Below, piece by piece: positions 46,600 to 57,800 of a DNA stretch of 64,000 nucleotides. A model generated the notes under the pieces. It did no database searches. It saw only the letters and a list, made by a program, of their open reading frames with translations, and had not been told where the DNA came from. Position numbers and translations under genes: made by a program. The DNA lies in the NCBI GenBank assembly GCA_030686995.1, contig CM060709.1:307992857-308056856 (forward strand), in the 5' to 3' direction. This DNA is from Artemisia argyi. Taxonomy: Eukaryota; Streptophyta; Magnoliopsida; Asterales; Asteraceae. How positions within the stretch are numbered: the first letter of the stretch is position 1; each line of letters opens with the position of its first letter.

Positions 46600-47348
46600 A
46601 ATTTATAACAAGTTGTTAGAAAGGGTTAAATATAACAAGGACCAATTTCATTCAATTTACAAAATTGGAGCAAGCGCATTTTTGTGTGGGGCACATGGTT
46701 GGTTTATACGGTACCACACACGATCACTCTTGGATAGAGGTTCATGCTATGATTTTGGTGCTGTCATCAGGACTTTACATAACCAACAGAAACACACTTC
46801 CTCTTTTTACTCATGTTATTTTATGGGAGTGGTTATAATGACCCCTATATTTTTATCCCAACCCCTCCCCCCTCCCCCCATTTTTTTTATTATTTTATTA
46901 TTTTATTATTTTTTATTTTATTTTTATTTTTATAATTTTGTTTATATTAAAAAGTATAAACTTGAAAATGCGGAACAGAAAATATAAAGTTTAATAAGTC
47001 AAACGCTTAGAAACTGACAAAAAACTGTGTTGTACTTAAAAAATGGAGTACAACCCCCCACCCTTTTTTTTTTGTATTTTTATAATATTGTTTATATCAA
47101 AAAGCTATAAACCTGAAAATGCGGAACAAAAAATATAAAGCTTAATAAGCCAAACGCTTAAAATTGTCAGAAATACGAAATAAAAACTGACAAAAAATAG
47201 TGTTGTACTGAAAAAAAATATGGAACAAGAGGGTGACAAGTGGGGTACATGTGGGCCAAAGGGTTAATATAACAAAACCCTATTGTAGGTGCCCTTTGAG
47301 TTTCTATGCGCGACACTTTGTCTTTTAGTGATTTAGTCTACTGATTTG
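46600..47348. other. Upstream region of gene A with tandem duplication
   Basis: AT-rich DNA. A unit of about 145-165 bp containing AAAATGCGGAACA(G/A)AAAATATAAAG occurs twice (about 46915-47065 and 47075-47215). No upstream exon (ectodomain or transmembrane segment) was recognised. Confidence 0.5.
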
Positions 47349-47356
47349 GTTTTCAC

Positions 47357-48050
47357 TAGGGGTGTGCACGGTTCGGTTTGGGTCGGTTTTTGGCTAAAAC
47401 CAAAACCGAACCGAAATATTCGGTTTTTATATAACCCGAAACCGAAACCGTTCGGTTTTTTCAGTTTTTCGTCGGTTTCGGTTCGGTTTTTTGGTTTTTT
47501 CGGTTTCTAACCGTTTATATTTGGGCATGACAAATTTATACCAATAAACTTGTATTTATTTATTATTATTATTTTTATTTTTATTTTTTTGTCAATGTAA
47601 GCATAATAATGTTTATTCCATAATTCTATAATTACACACATATAGATGAGACACACACATGTAAATAAACATATAAATAGTATGATTATCGTTATATATT
47701 TATTGATATATATTCTCAAGTAAACACACGACACGACAAACACGCATATAAATATAAAAGTTAAGATAAATATATTATATATCTACAAACAAAATGAATG
47801 TAAACTTATAAATTTGATTTATTTAGTTATTTATTTATATTATATTAATTATATATTTTTATATAATAAAATCGGTTCGGTTCGGTTCGGTTTTTACGGT
47901 TCGGTTTTTTGACGAAAACCGAAACCGAACCGTATATTTCGGATTTTGAAAAATTAAAAACCGAACCATCGGTTTTTAGTTTCGGTCGGTTTTTTCGGTT
48001 CGGTTTTTTCGGTTTCGGTTCGGTTTTTTCGGTTTTGTTTGCTCACCCTA
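47357..48050. mobile_element. hAT-type MITE
   Basis: 694 bp flanked by the exact 8-bp target duplication gttttcac (47349-47356 and 48051-48058). Termini are TAGGGGTGTGCACGG and its imperfect inverse CAAACAAAA...CACCCTA. Both subterminal regions are dense in CGGTT(C/T)GGTT repeats in opposite orientation, so it can fold back. No transposase ORF. Confidence 0.85.
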
Positions 48051-48172
48051 GTTTTCACCTATTCCATGCGCTTAGGCGCACATGAGCAATGCGCTTGAAC
48101 ATTTGATGTGCACTGGTGTGTTTGACGGTTGAATGAGCCGGATGTAATGTAATATCTAACAGAGGATTGATC

Positions 48173-48313
48173 TTTTTTTTTGAACCGCTAAATTTTCATT
48201 GATAGAACTAGCAAGAAGCTAGAAAATACAAATAGAGATAAGGAAATCCATAAAAAACACGAAGCCTAAAAATATAGCACCTAAACACCTCCTCTAACAA
48301 TAAAACTCACCAA
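48173..48313 (-). mobile_element. 5'-truncated LINE 3' end (or SINE)
   Basis: A poly-T run at the left (poly-A on the minus strand) begins a 141-bp segment reading GCTTCTTGCTAGTT...CAATGAAAATTT...GGTTC-A(n) on the minus strand, like plant LINE 3' ends. Flanked by a 19-bp direct repeat with two mismatches (48154-48172 and 48314-48332), as expected of target-primed insertion. Confidence 0.7.
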
Positions 48314-48332
48314 ATCTAACGCAGGATTGATC

Positions 48333-48954
48333 GAAAGTCCATTTTGGTAAAATACATGTGCGCGTTCAATTTTGATAATCTACTACCATAAAAATGTTAA
48401 TTTAAAAAACTTTCTCTTAAATTAAAGTCTATTAGTATGTCAGCTATTGAAAAGATTCCAAACCATGTTTTGAAAAAAAAAAAAAAGAAAGAAAAAAAAA
48501 AGTTATCTTTCAAGTTTAAAGTTTTTAGCATCTGATCACTTGGATATTGGTAGGTTTTAAAGTGGTTTAAGAGGTGCATTTTAGTTTTTTTAGTGGTTTT
48601 GATATGTTTCTTTAGGTGTTTGGTTCTCAAGTATGGTGTTTTAGTATCACTTTCATTTTCCATTTGTATTTTTTTGCTCTTTGCAAGCTATACTAATGAA
48701 ATAAAATAAAAAATTCATGCATATATGTTGAAGAAAAAATTGTTTACTACCGGAAGCTATCATATGTCAATTTAGGGTGCGTTTGTTTGACATCCGTCTC
48801 GTTAGGATTTAGGATTAGTGACAAAATAAGATGTGTGTTTACAAAATTGGGATTAGTGACAATTTAAGATGTTTGGGATTAATGACCTTAATTGCATTTT
48901 TTGTCTTATTAGTTTGGTAAATTACAAGGGTAGTCTAAACATGAAAAATTGAAA
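48333..48954. other. 3' flank of kinase C
   Basis: No gene. 48730-48770 and 48888-48960 match the 3' flank of kinase D (63140-63270). The copy here has an extra stretch of about 110 bp (about 48772-48886) starting GGGTGCGTTTG, probably a MITE. Confidence 0.5.
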
Positions 48955-50049
48955 TTAAACATTTTTTACTGAAAAGGGACGGGAATTGAACAAAATACCT
49001 GACTTTTCCCGAGAAGATGGAAAGAGAAACGTCGGTGCCATTTTACCAAATATTTTCATGTCTAAAGGCGACAATATTTGGTTAGCTTTGTCTTGTGAGG
49101 CTAGGATAGATTCAAGACCCGTCACAACCTGGGCCATTGTAGGCCGTTGCTGTGGACTGCTATGCAAACACCTGTCAGCTAGTCGCGCAAACTCCTTTAA
49201 AGATTTAGAGGATATACTCCCCCTTATATTCACATCAACAATTTGCTTGACCCTGCCTTCTTTAATAGAGTCGTGAGCCCATGCTGCCAAACTACACTGC
49301 TCCTCGTCAATACTTGTATCGACTGCTTTCTTCCCACACAATAATTCAAATAGTACAACTCCAAAGGCGTACACATCAGACTTTCGAGTCAACTTACCCG
49401 TGTAAAAGTAATTTGGATCTAGATATCCAAATGTACCTCTTACCATTGTGTTAACATAAGTGGTGGAAGGTAGATTAGTTGGGCCTATCTTGGATAACCC
49501 AAAGTCCGATATCTTAGCAGCCCAATTGATATCTACCAATATATTTGAGCTTTTAACATCTTGATGTATAACTCCATGGTTTATACCTGTACCAGTGTGT
49601 AGATAATCTAAGCCACGAGCGGCCCCTATGCATATTTTGAGTCTTCGCACCCAAGTTAGAGTTAGACATTTATGGAGACGATCTGCAAGAGTTCCATTAG
49701 GCATATACTCATAAATAAGGATCATCTCTTGGCCATCATTGCAGTAACCGATCAAAGACACCAAGTGGCAGTGCCTTAACTTCGACAGCATCTCAACTTC
49801 AGCCCAAAACTCTACAGCTCCTTGATTAGAAATTGATTCCAGCCGCTTAATAGCAGCATCCACACGACTTGATCCACTAGAGATAGTCCCTTGGTAAACC
49901 TTACCAAAACCCCCACGCCCAATAACCAATGACTCATCAAAGTCATGTGTTGCTTGCTGAATCTCAGAAAATGTAAAATGGCGGCATGGTTGTATTGCCT
50001 CTAATGATAAGGAGGATTGAACATCTTGGCTGGAGGATGGAAATGACAT
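48955..50049 (-). CDS. FERONIA-like receptor-like cytoplasmic kinase (kinase C)
   Basis: 364 codons in one exon, ATG 50047-50049. It has no signal peptide or transmembrane helix, so it is a cytoplasmic Ser/Thr kinase close to the CrRLK1L/FERONIA kinase domain. Motifs: HFTFSEIQQATHDFDES (24-40), glycine loop GRGGFGKV (44-51), beta-3 lysine in AAIK (K68), alpha-C glutamate about E84, HQD at 162-164 in place of HRD, DFG 182-184, GTFGYLDPNYF (205-215) with Asn where the APE-equivalent Glu is usual, and KSDVYAFGVVLFELL. The catalytic Asp is present, so it may be active, but it is non-RD. The C-terminus is a short Ser/Pro tail. It lies upstream of pseudokinase A on the same strand. Confidence 0.8.
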   Translation of the reverse strand: MSFPSSSQDVQSSLSLEAIQPCRHFTFSEIQQATHDFDESLVIGRGGFGKVYQGTISSGSSRVDAAIKRLESISNQGAVEFWAEVEMLSKLRHCHLVSLIGYCNDGQEMILIYEYMPNGTLADRLHKCLTLTWVRRLKICIGAARGLDYLHTGTGINHGVIHQDVKSSNILVDINWAAKISDFGLSKIGPTNLPSTTYVNTMVRGTFGYLDPNYFYTGKLTRKSDVYAFGVVLFELLCGKKAVDTSIDEEQCSLAAWAHDSIKEGRVKQIVDVNIRGSISSKSLKEFARLADRCLHSSPQQRPTMAQVVTGLESILASQDKANQILSPLDMKIFGKMAPTFLFPSSREKSGILFNSRPFSVKNV

Positions 50050-51240
50050 TGTTAAGAATTGCTAAAAAAAATAAGTGAATAACCTCTCAAAATTTATGGT
50101 CAAAGTTATAGAACATTTACTGTTCTCGTTTTGTTAAAAGTGAACTACATAGACAAGCTTCATAGGAATGACAAAGGTTACTTCGTGGAAAGTATGAACC
50201 ATTGGACATGTGATATGGTGTAAGAAATTAAAATACACAAATACCCGAACATGAATAAGCTTATTCATATAGGATTAATACATGCACAAAATATTGTATT
50301 TAGGTTATTCGTCAACTAGATTAACTTAATCTTTTATTAGATTCTCGGGGTTCGGGTGAAAGTTTTGGACTATAAATTCAGGTTTCAAGCTGACCCGGAC
50401 AAGAGTTTTTTGTAAACTTTTTTATTATAGTCGGGGTTGGGTGAAAGTCTTGGACTATATATTCAGGTTTCGAGCTAACCCGGACATGAGATTTTTGTAA
50501 ACTTTTTCCAATATTTTCTTGTTTTGTAGAAAAATAGCCCACGTTTTTTTTTCTATGATAGTTTTTATTTGGTTTGACCCAAACCTACTTAACCCAAACT
50601 GTAATAACCAGAACCCTTTTTAAGGTCAATTTTCGGTAAGTTTTTCCCTTCAAAACCTGAATAACCCCTACATACTTTCCACGCTATTATATTGTTATCA
50701 AAATTACCAATGCAAAGTCATACTATTTCAGTAAAAGATTATAGGAAATTCTAAACACAAGGAAGTTCATATCCACCGATGGTGTTACGTGTATTTTATG
50801 CTATAAGGCTATAAGCAATAAGCACTTTCGGGGCTTAATGTTATTACCTTTATTTTATGATACAAATGCAGTTCAAGCACCATAAAACAACCACTTGCAG
50901 TGAACTAGTAAGGTTGGAATGGAATGAAGATGTCTCAAATGAACTATAATGGTTGGAATGGAAGTAGTAAATATTACCTCATCAACCATGTCACACACCC
51001 AACTTGACTTACAGTCACTATTTTATTCACTTATACAATGCATGCATATGTTTGATGCATGAATCTAAGCTTTATGAGTAATGAGTAACTTGCAAGTTGC
51101 ATATCTGAATCAAATCAGGCTCAGCAAGATGTGGAAAATATTCGATTCCTACAAATCTACCCATACACCAAGTTATGATCTACAAATAGGAGATGGATCA
51201 CAAGATCAAAACACACCAATGTACTCCTAAGCACTTCTAT
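50050..51240. other. 5' region of kinase C, no gene
   Basis: Upstream DNA. It contains a diverged tandem duplication of about 85 bp (about 50345-50430 and 50431-50510; GGTTTC(A/G)AGCT..CCCGGAC in each). Nothing else recognised. Confidence 0.5.
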
Positions 51241-51295
51241 CTATAATAGACGAGGACCCGTGCATAGCAACAGGCTTTATAGCTACAGATCGTTT

Positions 51296-51330
<35 letters not shown>

Positions 51331-52440
51331 TTTATGGGTTATAAACAAAAAATAATAAAAGTTTTGAAACCCGGTTCGAAGATTTAGGGATTAAATATAA
51401 TGTTTTGAAACCCAGTTCGACCCAGGTGGTTCAACCTCTAACCTTTCCGGCTGAAAAACGTGTCGATTTAAACTGAGTCAACCTGACGGGTTGGGTCAAA
51501 AACGGGTCAAATTAAACTGGGTCAACTCACCAGGTTTGAAGCGTCCCGGGTCAACTCGGTTTTCAATGTGTATTACTAGTAATAGTTTCCTTTTGAAATA
51601 TATGTTTTCAACATTTTCTTTCTTAGTTTCAACTTTTCACTTTTTACCTTTTGTTTTTCCTTTATATAGTATTTTTTGGGTAAAAGGTCAACGACCCGGT
51701 AAATATATTACACCAAAAAGCATTTCAGTACAACGGATATGGGTGAATCTCATATCTCAGCCCGTTACATAGGCGAAAAGCTTACATAACAAGATACTTC
51801 ATATTTAAGTACAACGGATATAGTAGGGTACTCGCGCGTTGAGCAGTAGGTACCCTGTGACGATTAATCGGAGAAATAGATCTCAATGAGACCTGATTCA
51901 CTAGTTTGTATCGGTTTCAACGGGTCCTCTCTAGTTCGTTTACGGATTGCTTTTATTGTTTAGCCGAACCAGTGGCGACAACGGTTCCCGGTTGAACCCG
52001 TTGGTCCGGTTCGGTTTTCAAAACTATATGTACCATCAACTTGTTAGCTTGTATGAAGCTTTGTGTGTTTTATTAATTTGTATAATGTATATAATAACAT
52101 TTACTTTTTGTTTTAACGTCTTTTAAAAATAACATTAATTAGTGTGTTTAATTATTTTATATTTTGAATTATGTTGTAGCTTGTTTAAATTGTACATTGT
52201 GAAAATTTTTATTATACTTTTTAGTAAGGGGTGTTTTAATTGGTTGGTTTTTAATTTGGTAGATATACTTTTAATTTGTTGTATATTGTGAATAAATTAT
52301 TGTAATTTTAAGTAATGATATGTTTTAATAAGAGTATTAATTACATTATACATTTCTCTCACTTTTGACTTTCAACATTTCACTTTTAGAGGTTTGGTCG
52401 TTTTTCTTTTATATGTTGTAAAGAAGATAGCTTTCCACTC
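51241..52440. other. Repeat-derived spacer
   Basis: A poly-A tract (51303-51328) is followed by GGGTCAA/CCGGTTCGA-rich sequence, looking like degraded transposon DNA, then AT-rich DNA. No coding sequence supported. Confidence 0.4.
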
Positions 52441-52760
52441 TCAATTCTTGCATCTTTCTCTAGTACTAGCGATATTATTCTAATGATAGAAAACACTTGA
52501 GGAATACCCTGAGTTACCCCCTCGATCATACTTCCTAAATATACTCAGTTCCATTTAGGAAATGTGGCGTAAAACCACATATATAATGTAAGTTACCAAT
52601 GGGGAATCGTCACTCGAGATACCAATTCCTCTCAATCTCTATTACATTTTAATGCATACACTACACATATACTCAATACTGACTTGATCGTCGGAGGGGG
52701 TTCCACTGGGCTCAGCCCGGGGACCTCTCTAACGAGCTTTCTTTGTCTTTTCAGTACTGT
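52440..52760 (+). mobile_element. Gypsy-type LTR fragment
   Basis: ACTGACTTGATCGTCGGAGG followed by CTGGGCTCAGCCCGGGGACC is a common R/U5 signature of plant gypsy LTRs. Ends not resolved. Confidence 0.4.
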
Positions 52761-53110
52761 TACCAAAGACCCGAAGCCAAAGTCAACACAAGTCAAACGG
52801 CCAACTCATCACCTTGACGACCATGCGGATTTTGGTAGCATCATCCAATCATCCACATTGAAAATAAATATGGAAATCAATTGATGGTTAAAATTGTTAA
52901 CTAAATATACTAACATATCATATCTTCATTTCAACTAAAGTTAAAATACCTTATCGCCAAAGATTATAGATTCAGTAGAAGGGCGATGGTTGAAATAATT
53001 TGTAGAGGGGCTATTGTAAAATTCGTGATACTGACTAAAATGTGACTAGCACGTGACCATTTGTATTTATAGTTTTATACTACACGCCCCTTTCTTTAGA
53101 TGGTCCAAAC

Positions 53111-53357
53111 CAAGGGTGTGGCGTGACGGCATGATCAAGCCTCACGCCTTAGCGACTAAGGCGAAACTTTTGCATTTATAAGGCGTGGTATAAGGCAACA
53201 CAAAATATAAAAATATTTATATATTATATCATATTTCATATATATCGAGTTTATAAAAAGATGTGACATAAGGCGGCATAAGACGTGGCGTGGCGGCAAG
53301 ACCAAGCCTCACGCCTTTGCGGAGCCTTTAAGCCGCCATATCGCGCCTTTTAGAACC
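53111..53357. mobile_element. Small MITE with long direct repeat flanks
   Basis: 247 bp between two copies of atggtccaaac (53100-53110 and 53358-53368). Of this, 8-11 bp is the target duplication; the exact boundary is ambiguous. Imperfect inverted GGCGTGGCGGC / GCCGCCATATCGCGCC blocks lie inside. No ORF. Confidence 0.6.
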
Positions 53358-53445
53358 ATGGTCCAAACATTACATGGATAATTTTTTCGGGGCAATTTGG
53401 TTATGAGGACAAGCAAATTGATGTGTACATATCACTTTCCGAATA

Positions 53446-53705
53446 GGGAGATGATATGTACACATTCACTTTTACTTTGTACACAAATTTATATATGAGG
53501 ACAAGCAAATTGATGTGTGAGGACAAGCAAAATTATGTGTGCAAAATAAAAGTGTATGTGTACATATCACTTTCCGGGAGATGATATGTACACATTCACT
53601 TTTACTTTGTACACATAAATTTATATATGAGGACAAGCAAATTGATGTGTGAGGACAAGCAAAATTATGTGTGCAAAGTAAAAGTGTATGTGTACATATC
53701 ACTTT
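53446..53705. repeat. Tandem duplication of a ~128-bp unit
   Basis: Two nearly identical units beginning GGGAGATGATATGTACAC, each containing the TGAGGACAAGCAAA motif twice. Non-coding. Confidence 0.85.
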
Positions 53706-54371
53706 CCTTTTATTATACCTGCCTTGTCCCTTTAGTATAGTCACACAAAATTTGGTTAGTGATGTCAATTTTCATCTACTCGGAGAGATTTATTTACAAG
53801 ATGGGTGAACGATCTAAAAAGGCATCGTGCATCAAAGTCATTCAATTTCATTATCATCCAAATGGAAAATATCGAACTCAATTGAACAATCGTTGCACAT
53901 GTTAGCTGAGTATAAAGATAAGTCCAAATCAATAATATTAAATGTAATGAGCTGTGAATTAGTGATATCTCAATTAATTGTAATTAGTGATTTATGGGAT
54001 TTATCCATAATAAATTTTGTATTCCTATATATTGTAGTCCTTCATGGGCACTAATGAGGCAATACAATCATTTGATCATTATCACAAAATATTGTCTATC
54101 ATGAAATCAAGAGTCTTTGTCAACCAATCCTAACGGAGCAGGGTGGGGAGATGTTTTAGGAAGTGATATTCTCTAATACCATGTTTAGTATTGGAGATAT
54201 CAATTGTATTTATTGATTTACTAATCATACATACAATGTACATATATATAACACTACAATGAATGATTTAGAATCGGGGGCTAGAGCCCGTTACACAATA
54301 ATTTTCGAATATGGGCTAACAACACAAAGACGGGAACTTTACAAAAGGGTCTCAAATCTCAATTGTTGCGC
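53706..54371. other. 3' flank of pseudokinase gene B
   Basis: No gene. Parts near 53850 and 54345 resemble the flank of gene A (43430-43500). Confidence 0.45.
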
Positions 54372-54374
54372 TTA

Positions 54375-54713
54375 GAGCATACACATTGGTAACGCCATTC
54401 TCACGTTAAAGGCTTTATAACGCACGTTAAGGCCGAGTTATGCGTTGCATGCTCCGGCGTTAAGTTAGTGTTAACGTGGCGTGTTAAGCCTTTAACGCCA
54501 CGTTAAGGCGACATGGGTTAAAAAAAAAGAAAAATTCAGTTTACCCCCTAAAATAAGGAGTGTTTTTGTAAATTGTTGTTGAGTTAAGGTGAGTTAAGGT
54601 TGAGTTATTGTTGTGGGTGTTTTTTTTTTAGTTAAGGTGAAAGTGTAAAAGCTGATATGGCGCTGACGTGACACTGCATTAAGATGTAACTTGTGTTACC
54701 ATTGTGTATGCTC
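54375..54713. mobile_element. Tourist-like (PIF/Harbinger) MITE
   Basis: 339 bp with near-perfect terminal inverted repeats GAGCATACACATTGGTAAC / GTTACCATTGTGTATGCTC and the 3-bp target duplication TTA (54372-54374 and 54714-54716). No ORF. Confidence 0.85.
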
Positions 54714-54834
54714 TTATAAAAAGCTCCCAATATAAAATCTAACTAAATGTAATATAATACATAATGGACTATCTTATTTCGAGGCCTATAAAATATTGAC
54801 CATGTGCCACTGTACCACATGCGTTGTCTCATCA

Positions 54835-57800
54835 CTAGCCCTCAAACTCAGAATTATAAGCATCACTTGGATCTATATCCTCCCAATGAAAATTAGAAGT
54901 ACGACAAGCTACTGGCTGTTTTGGGATAGGGAGATCCATAAATGAGGTGCAAAGCAACATGCCAACAACCTCCTGCATTGTTGGCCTGTCTTTTGCGTCA
55001 TCTTGTATACACAACAACCCAATTTGGATCAATCTTTTCATGAACGTTGGATCAGCATTAATATTGATTCTATGATCAACTATATTTGAATATGTTCCTT
55101 CCACCCAATTACTCCAAACCTACATTAGTTCAACAAACATGTCAGTAACTACTAACTGCAATTTATTAGCTTCTCCGTTATCCTTTCTGTATTTTCCACT
55201 CACATCACATTATTGTCACGTAATATATAAGAGAAGAAGAATAATTTAACTAAGATACTTTTCCACAATTTAGATATTCTTTTCAGATAAATGAGAAGTA
55301 CTAAAAAAGGTCGGGCTTGCTTTGATATTAAAACCCATGTCAACTTTTGGAAAAAGTAGGAATGCCTCTACTTTTGGAAAATAGATCACACAAACACAAT
55401 TTTTTTATATGAGGTGAGTTATTTTAAAGATCAAGTTTTTGTTACAAATTCCCACCATTCATTTAGTTTGATTTAATAGTGAGGATTAACCTAAAATTTA
55501 ATATGAAAACCTAACTTCATTTCTTTTTTTCTTTATTCTTTGTCTTTTTGTCTTTCCTATTTATTAACTTTTTTCTTAACATTTTTTTTTTTTTGCCTTT
55601 TTTTTAATCACGTTTTGTTAGATCCTTTTTTTCCTTTATTTTTTGAATTACGTTACTTTAAAAGTTTTTTTTTAATTATATAAATTCACGTTTTTTTATT
55701 TTATTACGTTTTCGTCCGTTTTTGTCTGTTTTCACATGTTTATATAAGTTTTCAGATGTTTTTGTCCGTTTTCGTCCATTTTTTTTTACGTTTTCGTCTG
55801 TTTTCAAACATTTTCGTCTGTTTTTATAAGTTTTCGCCCGTTTTCATACGTTTTCATCCGTTTTTTACGTTTTCTTCTATATTCAGGCATTTTTGTCCGT
55901 TTTCATACGTTTTCGTCCGTTTTTTTCCGTTTTCGTCTACATTTATACGTTTACGTCCGTTTTTATACGTTTTCCTTCGTTTTTTGTTCGTTTTCAAACG
56001 TTTTCATCCGCTTTTATACGTCTCCGTCTGTTTTATATGTTTTTGTCCTCTTTCATATGTTTTCATCTGTTTTCGTCCGTTTTTAGACGTTTTCGTCCAA
56101 ATTTAGACATCTTTGTCCATTTGTAAACGTTTTCGTCCGTTTTTGTACATATTTGTTAGTTTTCTTACATTTTCGTTTATTTTCTTACGTTTTCATCTAT
56201 TTTTAAATGTTTTCAGCCACTTTCAGACAGTTTCATACGTTTCTGAATATCACAAATGATATTCTGAATATCACAAGTGATTTTCAACTAATGTTTTGTA
56301 ACATGAAAATCACTTGTGATATTCAGAAAATCACACGTGATATTCAGAAAATCACACGTCATATTCAAAAAATCACAAGTGATATTCTAAGTATCACAAG
56401 TGATATTCTGAATATCACAAGTAATTTTCAACTAATGTTTTGTAACATGAAAATAACAATTGATATTCTAAATATTACAAGTAATTTTCAAATAATGTTT
56501 TGTAACATGAATATCACTTGTAATTTTCTGAATATCACTTGTGATATTTAGAATATCACTTGTGATATTCAGAATATCACTTATGATTTTCATGTTACAA
56601 AGTATTAATTGAAAATCACTTGTGATATTTAGAATATAACAAGTGATATTCTGAATATCACAAGTGATTTTCAACTAATGTTTTGTAACATGAAAATCAC
56701 AAGTGATATTTAGAAAATTACAAGTGATATTCAGAATATTACAAGTGATTTTCACGTTTTTTTTAATTCACATTTTTTTCATTTTCATACGTTTTCGTTC
56801 GTTTTCATACGTTTTCGTCCATTTTCATACGTTTCTGAATATCACAATTGATATTCTTAATATTACAAGTGATATTTTGAATATCATAGAAAATCACTTG
56901 TGATATTAAGAATATCAATTGTGATATCCAGAAACGTATAACAACTAAAAAAAACATAAGAAAAAGAACGAATACGTATGAAAGCGTATAAACACGCCTA
57001 AAAAGGTATGAAAAATTGATGAAAACGTACGAAAACGTATAAAAACTGCCAAAAACGTATAAAAACTGCTGAAAACGTATGAAAATAGACGAAAATATTT
57101 GAAAACGGACAAAAGTACATAAAAACGGATGAAAAAGTTTATGAACGTATGAAAACGGACAAAAACAGATGAAAAAACATATAAAAACAGATGAAAACGT
57201 CTAAAAATGGGCGAAAACTTAAAAGAGCATACGAAAACGTAAAAAAACAGACGAAAACATATAAAAACGGAAAGAAACGTCTGAAAACGTATAAAAACTA
57301 CCGAAAATGTATGAAAATGGACAAAAACGTTTGAAAAAGACAAAAATGTATAAAAACGGACCGAAATGGAAAAAAACGTTTGAGTATCACAAAATATCAC
57401 TTGTGATATTCAGAAACGTATGAAATCGTCTAAGAATGGCCAAAAAAATTTTAAAACGGACGAAAACCTATGTAAATGGACGAAAACGTTTGCAAAAGGA
57501 CAAAAATGTAAGAAAACAGAAGAATATGTAGGAGATACGGACGAAAACATCTGCAAATGTATAAATACGGACGAAATAGTCTGAAAACGGACGAAAACAG
57601 AAGAAAACGTATGAAAATAGACGAAAACGAATGTAAACGTATAAAAACGGACAAAAACGTATAAAACGGACAAAATCGTGTAAAACCGGACGAAAACTTA
57701 TGAAAATGTGTTGATATAAATAATGTTTAAAAAGGTTATTAATATCTCTCAATAAACCTATGTTTTGATAATCACAAAACTCAAATCAAATTAAGTCAAG

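Noticed and set aside
46562..46987. 141-codon plus-strand ORF upstream of pseudokinase A
   Set aside because: Runs into a C-rich and then T-rich low-complexity tract; hydrophobic composition follows base composition; no homology seen.
54835..55104. A separate small gene for the fragment ending [10 protein letters not shown]
   Set aside because: It starts at a clean acceptor and is homologous to the last exon of pseudokinase A; it is the last exon of gene B, separated by the foldback insertion.
55756..57752. Overlapping ORFs rich in Phe/Ser/Val (FxxF-type repeats) on both strands
   Set aside because: Translations of the TTTTCGTCCG decamer arrays of the foldback element; open in several frames because the repeat lacks stops. 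No family, no start context.
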